Of a DNA stretch of 64,000 nucleotides, positions 30,854-38,868 are shown one piece after another. The notes beneath the pieces were generated by a model. It saw only the letters and a list, made by a program, of their open reading frames with translations. It had not been told where the DNA came from and searched no databases. Each line of letters begins with the position of its first letter. The first letter of the stretch is position 1. Both the position numbers and the translations under genes were made by a program. This DNA is from Pseudomonadota bacterium. Lineage in GTDB: Bacteria > Pseudomonadota > Alphaproteobacteria > Rhizobiales > Rhizobiaceae. Location: contig JAEWPB010000137.1 of the NCBI GenBank assembly GCA_023399465.1, positions 1 through 64,000 of the forward strand, written 5' to 3'.

Positions 30854-30882
30854 ATTTCCGGCATCTCCTCCACGCCGGAAAT
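30854..30882. promoter_or_regulatory. inverted repeat in MFS/IclR divergent region
   Basis: A perfect 9-bp inverted repeat, ATTTCCGGC (30854-30862) and GCCGGAAAT (30874-30882), with an 11-base spacer. It lies 43 bases upstream of the MFS start, between that gene and the divergent IclR gene. Its size and place fit an operator, most simply for the IclR protein. Confidence 0.5.
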
Positions 30883-30961
30883 GTCACGTTCCTGCAACTT
30901 CCGGGGAGAGTCAAATCGTTTTTGAGACTTGCGGTATCATTTTTGGAAGCAAACTGTGGAC

Positions 30962-30991
30962 TTGTTGGATGACACGCCGAAGCAGTATAGG
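30962..30991 (+). promoter_or_regulatory. putative promoter of the iclR-type gene
   Basis: TTGTTG (30962-30967) and TATAGG (30986-30991) are 18 bases apart, about 30 bases before the IclR start codon. Both hexamers are imperfect matches to the consensus. Confidence 0.35.
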
Positions 30992-31020
30992 ATGCGCAGC
31001 AACCACAACCGCCCGAGCCA

Positions 31021-31785
31021 ATGACCGCTGATCCTGAAACCTCGAACACTGCCCCCAGCCTGCGCAACCTCCAGATCCTCGAGGTGCTGGCGAGCGAGGC
31101 ACGGCCGATGACGCCTACCGAAATCAACGCGGCGCTTGGCCTGCCGAAGCCGACCATCCATCGGCTCATCGGCAATCTGGAACAGCTCGGCTATCTCACG
31201 CGGCATCTTGACGGCCGCAGCTACCTGCCGGGGCCCAAGGTCCGCCAGATGATGCTCGGCGTCATGCGCGCCGGCCATCACAACCTGCCGCGCCGCGAAA
31301 TCCTCAGCAGGCTCAACGAGCGCATCGGCGAGACCTGCAATCTGTCGATCCCGGATTGCGATGCCATGGTCTATGTCGACCGGGTCGAGACCCACTGGCC
31401 GCTGCGCATCGCGTTGCAGATCGGATCGCGGGTGCCTCTGCACGCCACGGCGGCAGGCAAGGTCTATCTCGGCAGCATGCCGGAACAGACCTTCGAACGC
31501 TATCTGAAGGGAGCCAAGCTCAAGACCTATACCAGCCGGACGATCACCGATCCGGCACCGCTGCGCGAGGAGATAATGCGTGTCCGGTCAAACGGTTACG
31601 CGCAGGACAGCGAGGAGTTCGTCAACGGCATGATCGCCATGGCGGTTCCGGTCGCGGGCGGTGACGGCAATTTCGCCGCGACCCTTTCCTTCCACGCGCC
31701 GAAGCAACGGCTGACGCTGGACGCAGCCATGGTTCATCTCCCGGTGCTCCGCGAAGCCGCGAGCGAACTTTCCGGCCTGTTCTGA
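31021..31785 (+). CDS. IclR-family transcriptional regulator
   Basis: Regulator of 254 residues. The N-terminal winged helix-turn-helix (about 14-75) is LRNLQILEVLASEARPMTPT followed by EINAALGLPKPTIHRLIGNL. The C-terminal effector domain has IPDCDAMVYVDRVET, then RVPLHATAAGKVYL and GYAQDSEEFVNGMIAMAVPV, all standard for IclR. It is divergent from the MFS-GMC pair and very likely controls it in response to the transported compound. No ribosome site is obvious before ATG 31021. Confidence 0.9.
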   Translation: MTADPETSNTAPSLRNLQILEVLASEARPMTPTEINAALGLPKPTIHRLIGNLEQLGYLTRHLDGRSYLPGPKVRQMMLGVMRAGHHNLPRREILSRLNERIGETCNLSIPDCDAMVYVDRVETHWPLRIALQIGSRVPLHATAAGKVYLGSMPEQTFERYLKGAKLKTYTSRTITDPAPLREEIMRVRSNGYAQDSEEFVNGMIAMAVPVAGGDGNFAATLSFHAPKQRLTLDAAMVHLPVLREAASELSGLF

Positions 31786-31879
31786 AAGAGCTTCTCGCCG
31801 ACATGATCGAACGGGAGCTTGTATAGGGTAGGGCCGTTACCTAATTGGGGCCATCGCATTTTTGTAAGGAGAATTGCGA

Positions 31880-32083
31880 ATGACATTTTTTGATCCGGCA
31901 AACCCCGGAAAATCACTCGTTGCAGGCATTATCCTGTTTGTGCTCGGCACCCTTCTGACCGTTGCGGCTCAGAAGCTGAAAAAGAGTGGCAAATTTCCTG
32001 AATGGCTTATTTGTGCGGCATTCGGAGGCCTTACCGGATTCACAGGGTTTTCGATCATCATCAAGCTGATGGGAATAATTTGA
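31880..32083 (+). CDS. small membrane protein of unknown function
   Basis: A 67-residue protein starting MTFFDPANPGKSL at ATG 31880, with AAGGAG 8 bases upstream; a TTG two codons earlier is possible but not needed. Two hydrophobic stretches (about 14-30 and 43-66) surround a basic segment QKLKKSGKF, which suggests two membrane helices. I do not recognise the family. The region is clearly AT-richer than the backbone and leads into the antitoxin gene, so it belongs to the same small insert. The ribosome site and hydrophobic pattern support it as a real gene. Confidence 0.6.
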   Translation: MTFFDPANPGKSLVAGIILFVLGTLLTVAAQKLKKSGKFPEWLICAAFGGLTGFTGFSIIIKLMGII

Positions 32084-32107
32084 TTTCGCTACAGCTCTTG
32101 TACGAAC

Positions 32108-32158
32108 TTGACGAAACCGTCACTTTGATCTAAATATTCCAAATCTTGTATATTTTGG
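32108..32158 (+). promoter_or_regulatory. promoter and candidate operator of the XRE gene
   Basis: TTGACG (32108-32113) and TAAATA (32131-32136) are 17 bases apart. An inverted repeat CCAAA (32139-32143) and TTTGG (32154-32158) lies between them and the GGAAAG ribosome site. Its position at the transcript start fits autoregulation by the XRE protein. An alternative -10 TATATT occurs at 32149-32154. Confidence 0.4.
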
Positions 32159-32168
32159 TTGGAAAGAA

Positions 32169-32477
32169 ATGACCAAGCTCGTGTTCAACAGCCTCTTCGA
32201 TGCTGCGACGAACGATGCGACAGAAGCAGCTGACCTGAAGTTCCGCGCGGACGTCATGATTACCTTGCGGAAGCTTTTCGAGGATCGCGGCTGGAAACAG
32301 TCGGATATTGCCGAAGCTCTAAGCATTCCCCAACCGCGTGTCAGCGACTTGATGCGTGGGAAAATAGATCGGTTCTCGGCGGACAAACTAATTGGCTTTC
32401 TCGCCAAGATGGATGTCCGCCTTAAACCGTCGTTCACAGATCACAAGGTTATCTGTGAGGTAGAAGTGGCAGCCTAA
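32169..32477 (+). CDS. XRE-family helix-turn-helix antitoxin (HTH_37/HigA-like)
   Basis: DNA-binding antitoxin of 102 residues. The helix-turn-helix lies at about 38-75 (KLFEDRGWKQSDIAEALSIP then QPRVSDLMRGKIDRFSADKL). The N-terminal segment AADLKFRADVMITLRKL is typical of the HTH_37 antitoxins that pair with Gp49/RelE-type toxins. GGAAAG precedes ATG 32169. The stop TAA lies inside a terminator loop and shares the bases CTAA (32474-32477) with the stop of the toxin gene on the other strand. Tail-to-tail order is unusual; these pairs normally run in one operon. Confidence 0.85.
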   Translation: MTKLVFNSLFDAATNDATEAADLKFRADVMITLRKLFEDRGWKQSDIAEALSIPQPRVSDLMRGKIDRFSADKLIGFLAKMDVRLKPSFTDHKVICEVEVAA

Positions 32478-32495
32478 CGGCTGCCTTTCTTTTTT
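32468..32495 (+). terminator. intrinsic terminator of the antitoxin gene
   Basis: GGCAGCC (32468-32474) and GGCTGCC (32479-32485) form a perfect 7-bp stem with loop TAAC, followed by TTTCTTTTTT (32486-32495). The antitoxin stop codon is in the loop. It is a textbook plus-strand terminator; on the minus strand there is no T-run. Confidence 0.85.
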
Positions 32496-32827
32496 CTCTC
32501 TTCAATTAAATCAACCATTACGCGGTATCTTCCTTTCGCGGTTTTCATCGCGTGGCGGTCTACCCCGTCGGTTGTTTTGACGAAAGCTGAGAGGATAAAT
32601 ATTGTATTCTCTTTTTCGCAATAAACTAATCTATGCGCCGGTCAGCCGTTTCGTTTTAGCTCGATGGCTCCGGGTCCTATACTTTCCTTGAGGTTTGTCG
32701 TCTCGGAGAATGGTCTGTCGCCGTTCTTCAAAGCCTCGATATCCAAGGAGAAGCGTTCTTTTATTTTTGTGGGCAGCGCCTGGAATTCCTTTAGAGCTGC
32801 GTCACTTACGAATTCTATTTCTTTCAT
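32474..32827 (-). pseudogene. RelE/HigB (Gp49-type) toxin gene interrupted by in-frame TGA
   Basis: The minus-strand frame starts MKEIEFVSDAALKEFQALP at ATG 32827 (GAGGA upstream) and reaches IELKRNG, then TGA at 32642-32644. The same frame continues for 55 residues that carry the toxin C-terminus: PAHRLVYCEKENTIFILSAF, then VKTTDGVDRHAMKTAKGRYR, ending at TAG 32474-32476. The restored 117 residues match RelE/HigB-type ribosome-dependent mRNA interferases in length and in the R-L-V-Y ... F-V-K-T-T pattern. A CGA-to-TGA change (Arg in NGRPAHRL) would explain the stop. The 61-residue remnant lacks the catalytic half and should be inactive. Confidence 0.82.
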
Positions 32828-33293
32828 AAATCCTCGTTCTATTTTTCATATATTTCCTTTCTCCCTTTCCCCCTTTCTCGACCACCGAGACAGGGGGGGG
32901 GTGTGTTAGTGTGCTAGCCGGATTTTCTGGAAACAAAAAAATACCGTACCAGGGAACAATATAGTTCGCCTTACGGTTGCTGTCAACAAATTTTTAGGAA
33001 TGTTCTATCATTTAATGTATATCGCGAAATGACGATGCCGTCAAATGATTTTTTGAAAAAAATAGGAGTCCTTTATAGGAAGGCTTTCAGGTCCTGATTT
33101 CGCTGATCATATGATGTCATCAAAAGATAGCTCCTGGATATTTTCGAGAGCGGTGGCTTCAGTTCCTCGCTGCGTTCCTCTGTTAATGTACGAATCGACG
33201 TGAGCTATTCGTTAGCAGTTGGCTTGAGGAAATTGGGAATTCCATTCGTGCCAATCTTTGATGCTGTCCGGAGATCAGATGGTTGATCCGGCT
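32828..33293. other. 466-base AT-rich region without a gene
   Basis: No supported coding sequence. It holds the toxin promoter (annotated separately), a run of nine G at 32893-32901 that falls in the toxin leader, and pyrimidine-rich tracts around 32849-32880. The strong drop in GC continues to about 33,150, where the backbone composition returns. I see no terminal inverted repeats or transposase. Confidence 0.6.
32958..32986 (-). promoter_or_regulatory. consensus promoter of the toxin gene with palindrome over -10
   Basis: On the minus strand TTGACA (32981-32986) and TATATT (32958-32963) are exactly 17 bases apart, close to the ideal sigma-70 promoter. The -10 lies inside GAACAATATAGTTC (32954-32967), which is palindromic at 12 of 14 positions and could be an XRE operator. 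The leader to ATG 32827 is about 125 bases and contains the C9/G9 run. Confidence 0.7.
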
Positions 33294-34073
33294 TCAACGG
33301 AAGACCATGCCGCCGTCGGTAAGGATCGCCTGACCGGTGATGTAGTCCGAATCGGGGCTTGCCAGGAACGACACCAGCGCCGCCACGTCCTCAGGCGTCT
33401 GGGCGCGCCCGAGTGCGATGCCCTCGACATATTTCTTGTAGGTCTGGCCCTTCGGCGCACCGGTGAGTTCCGAAAAGCGCTCGTCGATCTCGACCCACAT
33501 GTCGGTCCCGACGATGCCGGGGCAATAGGCGTTCACGGTGATGCCGGCGCTGGCATATTCCTTGGCCGCGGCCTGCGTCAGCGCCCGCACGGCGAATTTC
33601 GTCGCCGAATAGACGCCCAGCATGGCAAAGCCGTCATGCCCGGCGATCGAGGACGCGCTGATGATCTTGCCCTTCTGCTTGCGCGCCTTGAACTTGGCCG
33701 CCGCCGCCTGGATGCCCCAGAGCACGCCATTGACGTTTATGTGGAAGATCCGTTCGACCTCCTCGGGCGTGACCTCAGAAAGCGGCTGGACCTGGGCGAT
33801 GCCGGCATTGTTGACCATCACGTCGAAACCGCCGAGTTCCCTTTCTGCCAGGTCGACGGCCGCGTGAACCTCGTCACGATTGCTGACGTCGGTGAGGAAG
33901 AACGCCGCCCTGCGCCCGGCTGCCTCGACCTCCTGCTTGACCGCCTCGAGTTTGTCCGCCTTGAGATCGACCAGCGCGATGTTGAAGCCGTCCTTTGCCA
34001 GACGTAGCGCAATCCCGCGACCGATACCCTGTGCCGCGCCCGTGACCAATGCAACCTTATCGTTCGCCGACAT
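33294..34073 (-). CDS. budC: acetoin reductase / 2,3-butanediol dehydrogenase (SDR)
   Basis: Cytoplasmic NAD(H)-dependent SDR of 259 residues interconverting diacetyl, acetoin and 2,3-butanediol. Cofactor motif TGAAQGIG (11-18), NNAG (88-91), catalytic Ser142, Tyr155 and Lys159. The segment GIVGTDMWVEIDERFSELTG, then APKGQTYKKYVEGIALGR, is the diagnostic C-terminal region of the acetoin reductase group. It stands alone, 93 bases from the AT-rich insert on one side and 168 bases from the FUSC gene on the other. The symbol butA is used for the same family. Confidence 0.87.
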   Translation of the reverse strand: MSANDKVALVTGAAQGIGRGIALRLAKDGFNIALVDLKADKLEAVKQEVEAAGRRAAFFLTDVSNRDEVHAAVDLAERELGGFDVMVNNAGIAQVQPLSEVTPEEVERIFHINVNGVLWGIQAAAAKFKARKQKGKIISASSIAGHDGFAMLGVYSATKFAVRALTQAAAKEYASAGITVNAYCPGIVGTDMWVEIDERFSELTGAPKGQTYKKYVEGIALGRAQTPEDVAALVSFLASPDSDYITGQAILTDGGMVFR

Positions 34074-34241
34074 GATTGATCCCTTTCATCGATGATTGGC
34101 TAAAAAGCGAATGCACCGCGCATCCCACCTGCGATATGGAACGCCAGGCCATGCCATCAACCCTTTGGCAGCGATTTGTTTCATCGATCGGCACGACAAG
34201 GGAACTGGGAGAACGCTTGTTTCCCGGGGGTCGATTGCGGC

Positions 34242-36197
34242 CTATCGGCCGCCCGCGCGCTGGAAGAAGCAGAGATTGGCCGACAGGGCACCGGCAGCGG
34301 CGCGAAGCGGATCTCCCTCCCCGCTGCCAAGGGCATCGAGGCGGCCTGCCGCGCGGGCAAGGGCCGGCGCAACGCGCGCCGGACGCCCGGCGACATCAGC
34401 CATCCGGTCGAGCGCGGTTGTCAGCGCACGCCTGACACCGGCGGGCAGGCCCGGATCAGCCAGCCGCTCACGCATCGACAACGCCGCTGCGCCGAGTGCA
34501 TAGACGGCGAGGCCGCCGTCGGCCGCCGACATCCGCTGTTCGCCCGACGCCTGCGCAAGTCGCACCAGACGCAACAGCCGGTGATAGAGGCGCGCCCGCC
34601 AGAGCGTGCGGTGCGCCGCGGCATCCGGATTGCGGGCGATGGTCTGCAATTCCCGCACCATCATGACGATCAGGTTATCGAGGCGCCGGCGCGCATTGGT
34701 CGGAAACATCGTTCTATAGCCGAAGAGCGCGATCAGCGGCGCCGTGACGACAGCCCCGGCCATCGCCAGCGAGGCGGCAAAAGTGCCGGCCAGCGGATAG
34801 GCCGGTTGCGACAGCAGCAGCAGGACCATCGCATAATCGGTTCCGCCGAGCATCGTCCGCCGGTGGGAGAGCGGCAGCACGGCGCTCAGGATGAACGGCA
34901 TGAGGAGCAGGACGAGATCGAGTTCGGAAGCGCCGTAAGGCCAAACCAGCCAGCGGCAGGCGAGCACCGCGGCCGCGCCGAAGAGCTGGCCTGCCAGCAC
35001 ATTGCCCATCATCAGGACCGGGTTCTCGAAAGTGGAGAACAATGAAATCATCACCGAGGTTCCGAGCAGCACATAAGGCCCGTCATGCCAGCTGGTCAGC
35101 AGCCAGACGAGGCCGACGAGCAGCATGACGACGGTCGCCCGCAGTCCGGCATGCCGGGCACCGATCCAGTCGCGGTGCAGCACCACCGGGTGAAGCAGAC
35201 GCTCGCGCTCTGCCGTCTCGCTCGTCGCGTTGCCGGCGTCCGTGGTGCCGCAGGCGCCAAGCCAGCCGCGCAACGCCAGGGACTGCCGCTCGAGCACCCC
35301 GACAAGGCCCCGCTCGTCGCCCGCTTCCCGTTTCGCCCGCTCCAGCGCAGCCATCGCCCTTGGCCCGCCGGCCGGATCATCGATCGCGTGTGCCACGTCG
35401 GCGAGCGCTTCGGCCAGCGGTATGTTCGGGGTTGTCGCATCGCGATCGGCCTTCAGCCACAACAGCGCCGAAACCTGCGCGGCGACGACTGCGCGCAGGC
35501 TGCGAGCCGATCGCCGTGATGCCAGCGAGCCCGCCCCATGAGGGTCGATCTGATCGTCGACAAACGCCATTTCACCGAGCAGTTCCTGCTGGGCGGCGGC
35601 GCCAGGAGGCGCCCGGCCACCGGCACGGCCCGCCATATCCGCGAAAATAGCGGCGACAAGCCGGCGGGTGCGGACCGCCAGTTCGGTTTCATGCGCCCGC
35701 GGCGTAAAGATCAGCCCGATCAGCAGTCCGGTGGCCACGCCCACCAGCACCGTCAGCCCTCGATCCAGACCGAGCGCCAGCAGATGACCCGGATGGGCCG
35801 TCTCGAGCAAGGCCACCATGGCGGCCGAATAGCCGGCGAGTATAGTGCAATAGGAAACGAAGCCGCGCAGCACGTTGCCGATGCCGGCGCAAGCGCCGAC
35901 CCACAGCGCCAGGCCGATCACCAGGAACGCCGGGTGCCCTTGCGACGCCACGATCAGCAGCATGCCGACAAGCGTGCCGGCGACCGTGCCGATGGCGCGG
36001 AAGAAGCTCTTCTCGATCAGCATGTTGCGAACCGGCTGGGCGGCGGCGAAAACCGTCATTGCCGCCCATTGCGGATGCTCCAGCCCGATCACCCAGGCAA
36101 TGAACAGAGCCGCGCAGGCGCCGATCGCCGTACGGAGCGCAAAGGAAAAGCGCTCCGGAATGAAGCCCCGGGCCACGGCCTTTTCTCTGAAGCTCAT
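34242..36197 (-). CDS. FUSC-family inner-membrane exporter (aromatic-acid exporter-like)
   Basis: Membrane protein of 651 residues with two blocks of hydrophobic helices separated by a soluble region, as in FUSC/YccS/AaeB-type exporters. The N-terminal block (FALRTAIGACAALFIAWVIG, then EHPQWAAMTVFAAAQPVRNM) and the second block (AGLRATVVMLLVGLVWLLTSW) both show the repeated FUSC pattern. It overlaps the upstream marR-type gene by 4 bases, so a MarR-controlled efflux operon for phenolic or fusaric-acid-like compounds is likely. The substrate is unproven. Confidence 0.85.
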   Translation of the reverse strand: MSFREKAVARGFIPERFSFALRTAIGACAALFIAWVIGLEHPQWAAMTVFAAAQPVRNMLIEKSFFRAIGTVAGTLVGMLLIVASQGHPAFLVIGLALWVGACAGIGNVLRGFVSYCTILAGYSAAMVALLETAHPGHLLALGLDRGLTVLVGVATGLLIGLIFTPRAHETELAVRTRRLVAAIFADMAGRAGGRAPPGAAAQQELLGEMAFVDDQIDPHGAGSLASRRSARSLRAVVAAQVSALLWLKADRDATTPNIPLAEALADVAHAIDDPAGGPRAMAALERAKREAGDERGLVGVLERQSLALRGWLGACGTTDAGNATSETAERERLLHPVVLHRDWIGARHAGLRATVVMLLVGLVWLLTSWHDGPYVLLGTSVMISLFSTFENPVLMMGNVLAGQLFGAAAVLACRWLVWPYGASELDLVLLLMPFILSAVLPLSHRRTMLGGTDYAMVLLLLSQPAYPLAGTFAASLAMAGAVVTAPLIALFGYRTMFPTNARRRLDNLIVMMVRELQTIARNPDAAAHRTLWRARLYHRLLRLVRLAQASGEQRMSAADGGLAVYALGAAALSMRERLADPGLPAGVRRALTTALDRMADVAGRPARVAPALARAAGRLDALGSGEGDPLRAAAGALSANLCFFQRAGGR

Positions 36198-36661
36198 TCT
36201 TCCGATTCCCGGTTCTCGCGCAGTTCCTCGAGCCGGCCACCGATCCGCGACAGCACATCAACGACGACGGCAATCTCGTCGTCGGTCACGTCGCCGAGCA
36301 GTTCGCCTTCGACCGCATTGAGCTGGCCGCGGATGGCCGCCACCGCCGCGCGGCCCGCTTCGGTAAGGAACACCTGCTTGGCACGGCGGTCGTTTTCGTC
36401 GGTGCGGCGCTCGATCAGCCCCTTGTCGGAGAGAATGTCGAGGAGACGCACCAGGGTCGAACCATCAATGCTGACGAGGCTTGCCAGTTCCTTCTGGGTG
36501 ATGCCGTCGCCGGCAGCCGACAGATGGACGAGCGGTGCCCAGGTCGCATCGGTAAGCCCGGCGCCCTCGAGACGATGATAGACTTCATTGCGCCACTGGC
36601 GCGCAAGCAGCGAGAACTGGCGGCCAAAGCGATAACGGGGAGGAAGGTCATTGTCGGTCAT
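36194..36661 (-). CDS. MarR-family transcriptional regulator
   Basis: Winged-helix repressor of 155 residues. The DNA-binding part (about 45-100) has LVHLSAAGDGITQKELASLV, then SIDGSTLVRLLDILSDKGLI and ERRTDENDRRAKQVFLTEAG, the typical MarR wing. It is the first gene of the operon with the FUSC exporter (4-base overlap) and probably controls it in response to an aromatic ligand. A likely operator lies just upstream. Confidence 0.9.
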   Translation of the reverse strand: MTDNDLPPRYRFGRQFSLLARQWRNEVYHRLEGAGLTDATWAPLVHLSAAGDGITQKELASLVSIDGSTLVRLLDILSDKGLIERRTDENDRRAKQVFLTEAGRAAVAAIRGQLNAVEGELLGDVTDDEIAVVVDVLSRIGGRLEELRENRESEE

Positions 36662-37036
36662 TGTTTTAATGTAGGCCTCGATAGCTTGATATTCAAATTA
36701 TTTATCGAACCAACAATAGTGCTCCGCACCGGAACCGCCGCAACCATGAGCCGAATTCCAGGACCGCCCTCCGCACCTCACTCGCCATTGCCATGCTTTT
36801 CGCATTCTTCCTTGCGGTTAACGGATCAGCGACAGCATGGCGTTATCACCCGGGCGCGCGCCGGCTCGCGCTGGCGAAGGCCCCGGGCAAATGATCGGCA
36901 CCGCCGCAGCCAACGCGTAGCAGCCAATACCATCTGCATCGCTCGCAAACGCGTGTATCGCTTGACGAAAATCATCTTCCGTTTTACGATTGACGAAATT
37001 CGAAATTCATCAGTCATAATTTGAGGCCATAAAATC
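36662..37036. promoter_or_regulatory. 375-base divergent control region, marR / tetR
   Basis: It separates the MarR (minus) and TetR (plus) genes and contains no supported gene. Near MarR, the near-palindrome TTGATATTCAA (36686-36696) resembles a MarR box. Near TetR, TTGACG (36990-36995) and CATAAT (37015-37020, 19-base spacing) form a weak promoter that encloses a tandem repeat GAAATTC GAAATTC (36995-37008), a possible autoregulatory site. Confidence 0.45.
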
Positions 37037-37645
37037 ATGTCGGACCCGGGCGACCCCGCGCTAGATCCCGTCAAGCAGGAAAACGTCACCCGTATCCTGG
37101 ATGCCGCCGAGCGGCTCTTCCGGCACTATGGCTATACCAAGACCAATGTCGCCGATATCGCCCGCGATCTCGGCATGTCACCCGCCAACATCTACCGCTT
37201 CTTCGCCTCCAAGACGGAGATCCACCAGGCCATCTGCGCCCGCACCCTCGCCACGAGCTATCGCATGGCCGAGGAGATCTGCCGCTCGTCGCTCAGCGCC
37301 AGCGAACGCCTGCGCCAGTACGGCCATGCCCAGTATCGCATGACTGTCGAGACGATGATGGACCAGGAAAAGGTGCATGAAATCGTCGTGGTGGCGATGG
37401 AGCGGGAATGGCACGTCATCGACAAGCACATCGACCGCATCAACGCCCTGCTCGCCGAGGTTATCCGCGAGGGTATCGCCGCCGGCGAATTCGCCGAGCA
37501 GGACCCGGAAGTCGCGGCCCGCTGCTTCGGCGCGGCAACCGTAACCCTTTGCCACCCGCAGATGGTGGCTCAGTGTCTCACGAAGGAAAATCGTGCGATG
37601 CCCGAAGAGCTGCTCGATTACGCAATCAGAGCGCTGAAACGATAG
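37037..37645 (+). CDS. TetR/AcrR-family transcriptional regulator
   Basis: Regulator of 202 residues with an N-terminal helix-turn-helix (about 14-60: ILDAAERLFRHYGYTKTNVA, then DIARDLGMSPANIYRFFASK) and a helical ligand-binding C-terminal domain. It is followed 50 bases later by an RND efflux adaptor and pump, so it is most likely their local repressor. Confidence 0.92.
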   Translation: MSDPGDPALDPVKQENVTRILDAAERLFRHYGYTKTNVADIARDLGMSPANIYRFFASKTEIHQAICARTLATSYRMAEEICRSSLSASERLRQYGHAQYRMTVETMMDQEKVHEIVVVAMEREWHVIDKHIDRINALLAEVIREGIAAGEFAEQDPEVAARCFGAATVTLCHPQMVAQCLTKENRAMPEELLDYAIRALKR

Positions 37646-37695
37646 TGACCGCCGGACGGCAACGAACACCCCGAACACGACCAGGAGTGCGAACC

Positions 37696-38841
37696 ATGAT
37701 TTCGCAGAGGGCCTCAAGCATGCGCAGTTCATCCATCCTCAGCCTGGCGTTCGTCGCCGCCATCGGCTTCACGCTCTCGGGATGTTCCGAGGAAAAGGCG
37801 GAGACACAGGAAATCATCCGCCCCGTCAAGGTGGTCGAGGTTGCCGCCACCGGCAGCGGCCGCGAGCTCGACTATTCCGGCTCGGTCAAGGCCCGCACCG
37901 AGATGAATCTCGGCTTCCGCGTCGCCGGCAAGATCACCGAACGACTGGTCAATATCGGCGACCGGGTCAAGCCCGGCGATATCCTCGCCCGGATCGACGC
38001 AACCGACTACCGGCTGGCGTTGAGGACCGCCGAGGCCAATCTGGCGGCCGCGGAAAAGCAGCTGGAAACCACGGCACTGTCATTGTCGCGTGCCGAACAG
38101 CTTTTCGACAAGAACATCACCCCGAAATCGCAGCTCGAGCAGGCGACGCTGGCCCATGACCAGGCTCTATCCGCCCGCGACGCCGCCGCTTCCGCGCTCG
38201 ACCAGGCGAAGAACCAGGTCAGCTACGCCGAGCTGAAATCCGACCAGAACGGCATCGTCACCGCGATCAATGCCGATACCGGGCAGGTTGTCGGCACCGG
38301 CACGCCCGTCGTTTCCGTCGCAGTCGACGGCGAGAAGGAAGTGCAGATCGCCGTGCCGGAGATGGATATCGCCCTGTTCAAGCCGGGCAAGGCCGTCAAG
38401 GCCAGCTTCTGGTCGAACGCCGGCCTCGCACTCGAGGGCACGGTGCGTGAAGTCGCCGGCAGCGCCGACCCGCTGTCGCGCACCTTTGCCGTGCGCGTCA
38501 GCCTGCCCGACGATCCGCGCGTGCTGCTCGGCATGACCGCGAAGATCGAGGCAGCGGCCAGCAACAGCGAACAGATGATCTCGATCCCGCTCACCGCGCT
38601 TGCGGAAAACCAGGGTGAGAAGATCGTCTGGGTGGTCAAGCGCGAGGGCGAAACCGTGCATTCCCGCAAGATCGCCGTCGCCTCGTTCAGCGACGACGGC
38701 GTGCATGTCGCGGACGGTCTTCAGCCGGGCGACCTGGTGGTCTCCGCGGGCACGCAGTTCATGACCGAAAACCTCAAGGTCAAGCTCCCGGCGGCCGAGC
38801 AGCATTCGGCTGCCGCCGCCACCAGCCAAATCGCCCACTGA
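37696..38841 (+). CDS. RND efflux periplasmic adaptor (lipoprotein)
   Basis: Adaptor of 381 residues linking the RND pump to an outer-membrane channel. ATG 37696 has AGGAG 8 bases upstream; the frame is open from 37408 inside tetR. The signal ends with a lipobox (FTLSGC), so the mature protein is probably a lipoprotein. Then come the first lipoyl half (LDYSGSVKARTEMNLGFRVA), a coiled-coil hairpin with LFDKNITPKSQLEQATLAHD, the second lipoyl half and beta-barrel domains with VAVDGEKEVQIAVPE. It is followed by the pump gene. Confidence 0.9.
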   Translation: MISQRASSMRSSSILSLAFVAAIGFTLSGCSEEKAETQEIIRPVKVVEVAATGSGRELDYSGSVKARTEMNLGFRVAGKITERLVNIGDRVKPGDILARIDATDYRLALRTAEANLAAAEKQLETTALSLSRAEQLFDKNITPKSQLEQATLAHDQALSARDAAASALDQAKNQVSYAELKSDQNGIVTAINADTGQVVGTGTPVVSVAVDGEKEVQIAVPEMDIALFKPGKAVKASFWSNAGLALEGTVREVAGSADPLSRTFAVRVSLPDDPRVLLGMTAKIEAAASNSEQMISIPLTALAENQGEKIVWVVKREGETVHSRKIAVASFSDDGVHVADGLQPGDLVVSAGTQFMTENLKVKLPAAEQHSAAAATSQIAH

Positions 38842-38868
38842 CCCCAAGCGATGGAACGGAACGACGCC

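Noticed and set aside
32642..32644. TGA as a selenocysteine codon in the toxin gene
   Set aside because: RelE-type toxins do not use selenocysteine, no SECIS-like hairpin is evident just downstream, and an Arg codon one base away explains it.
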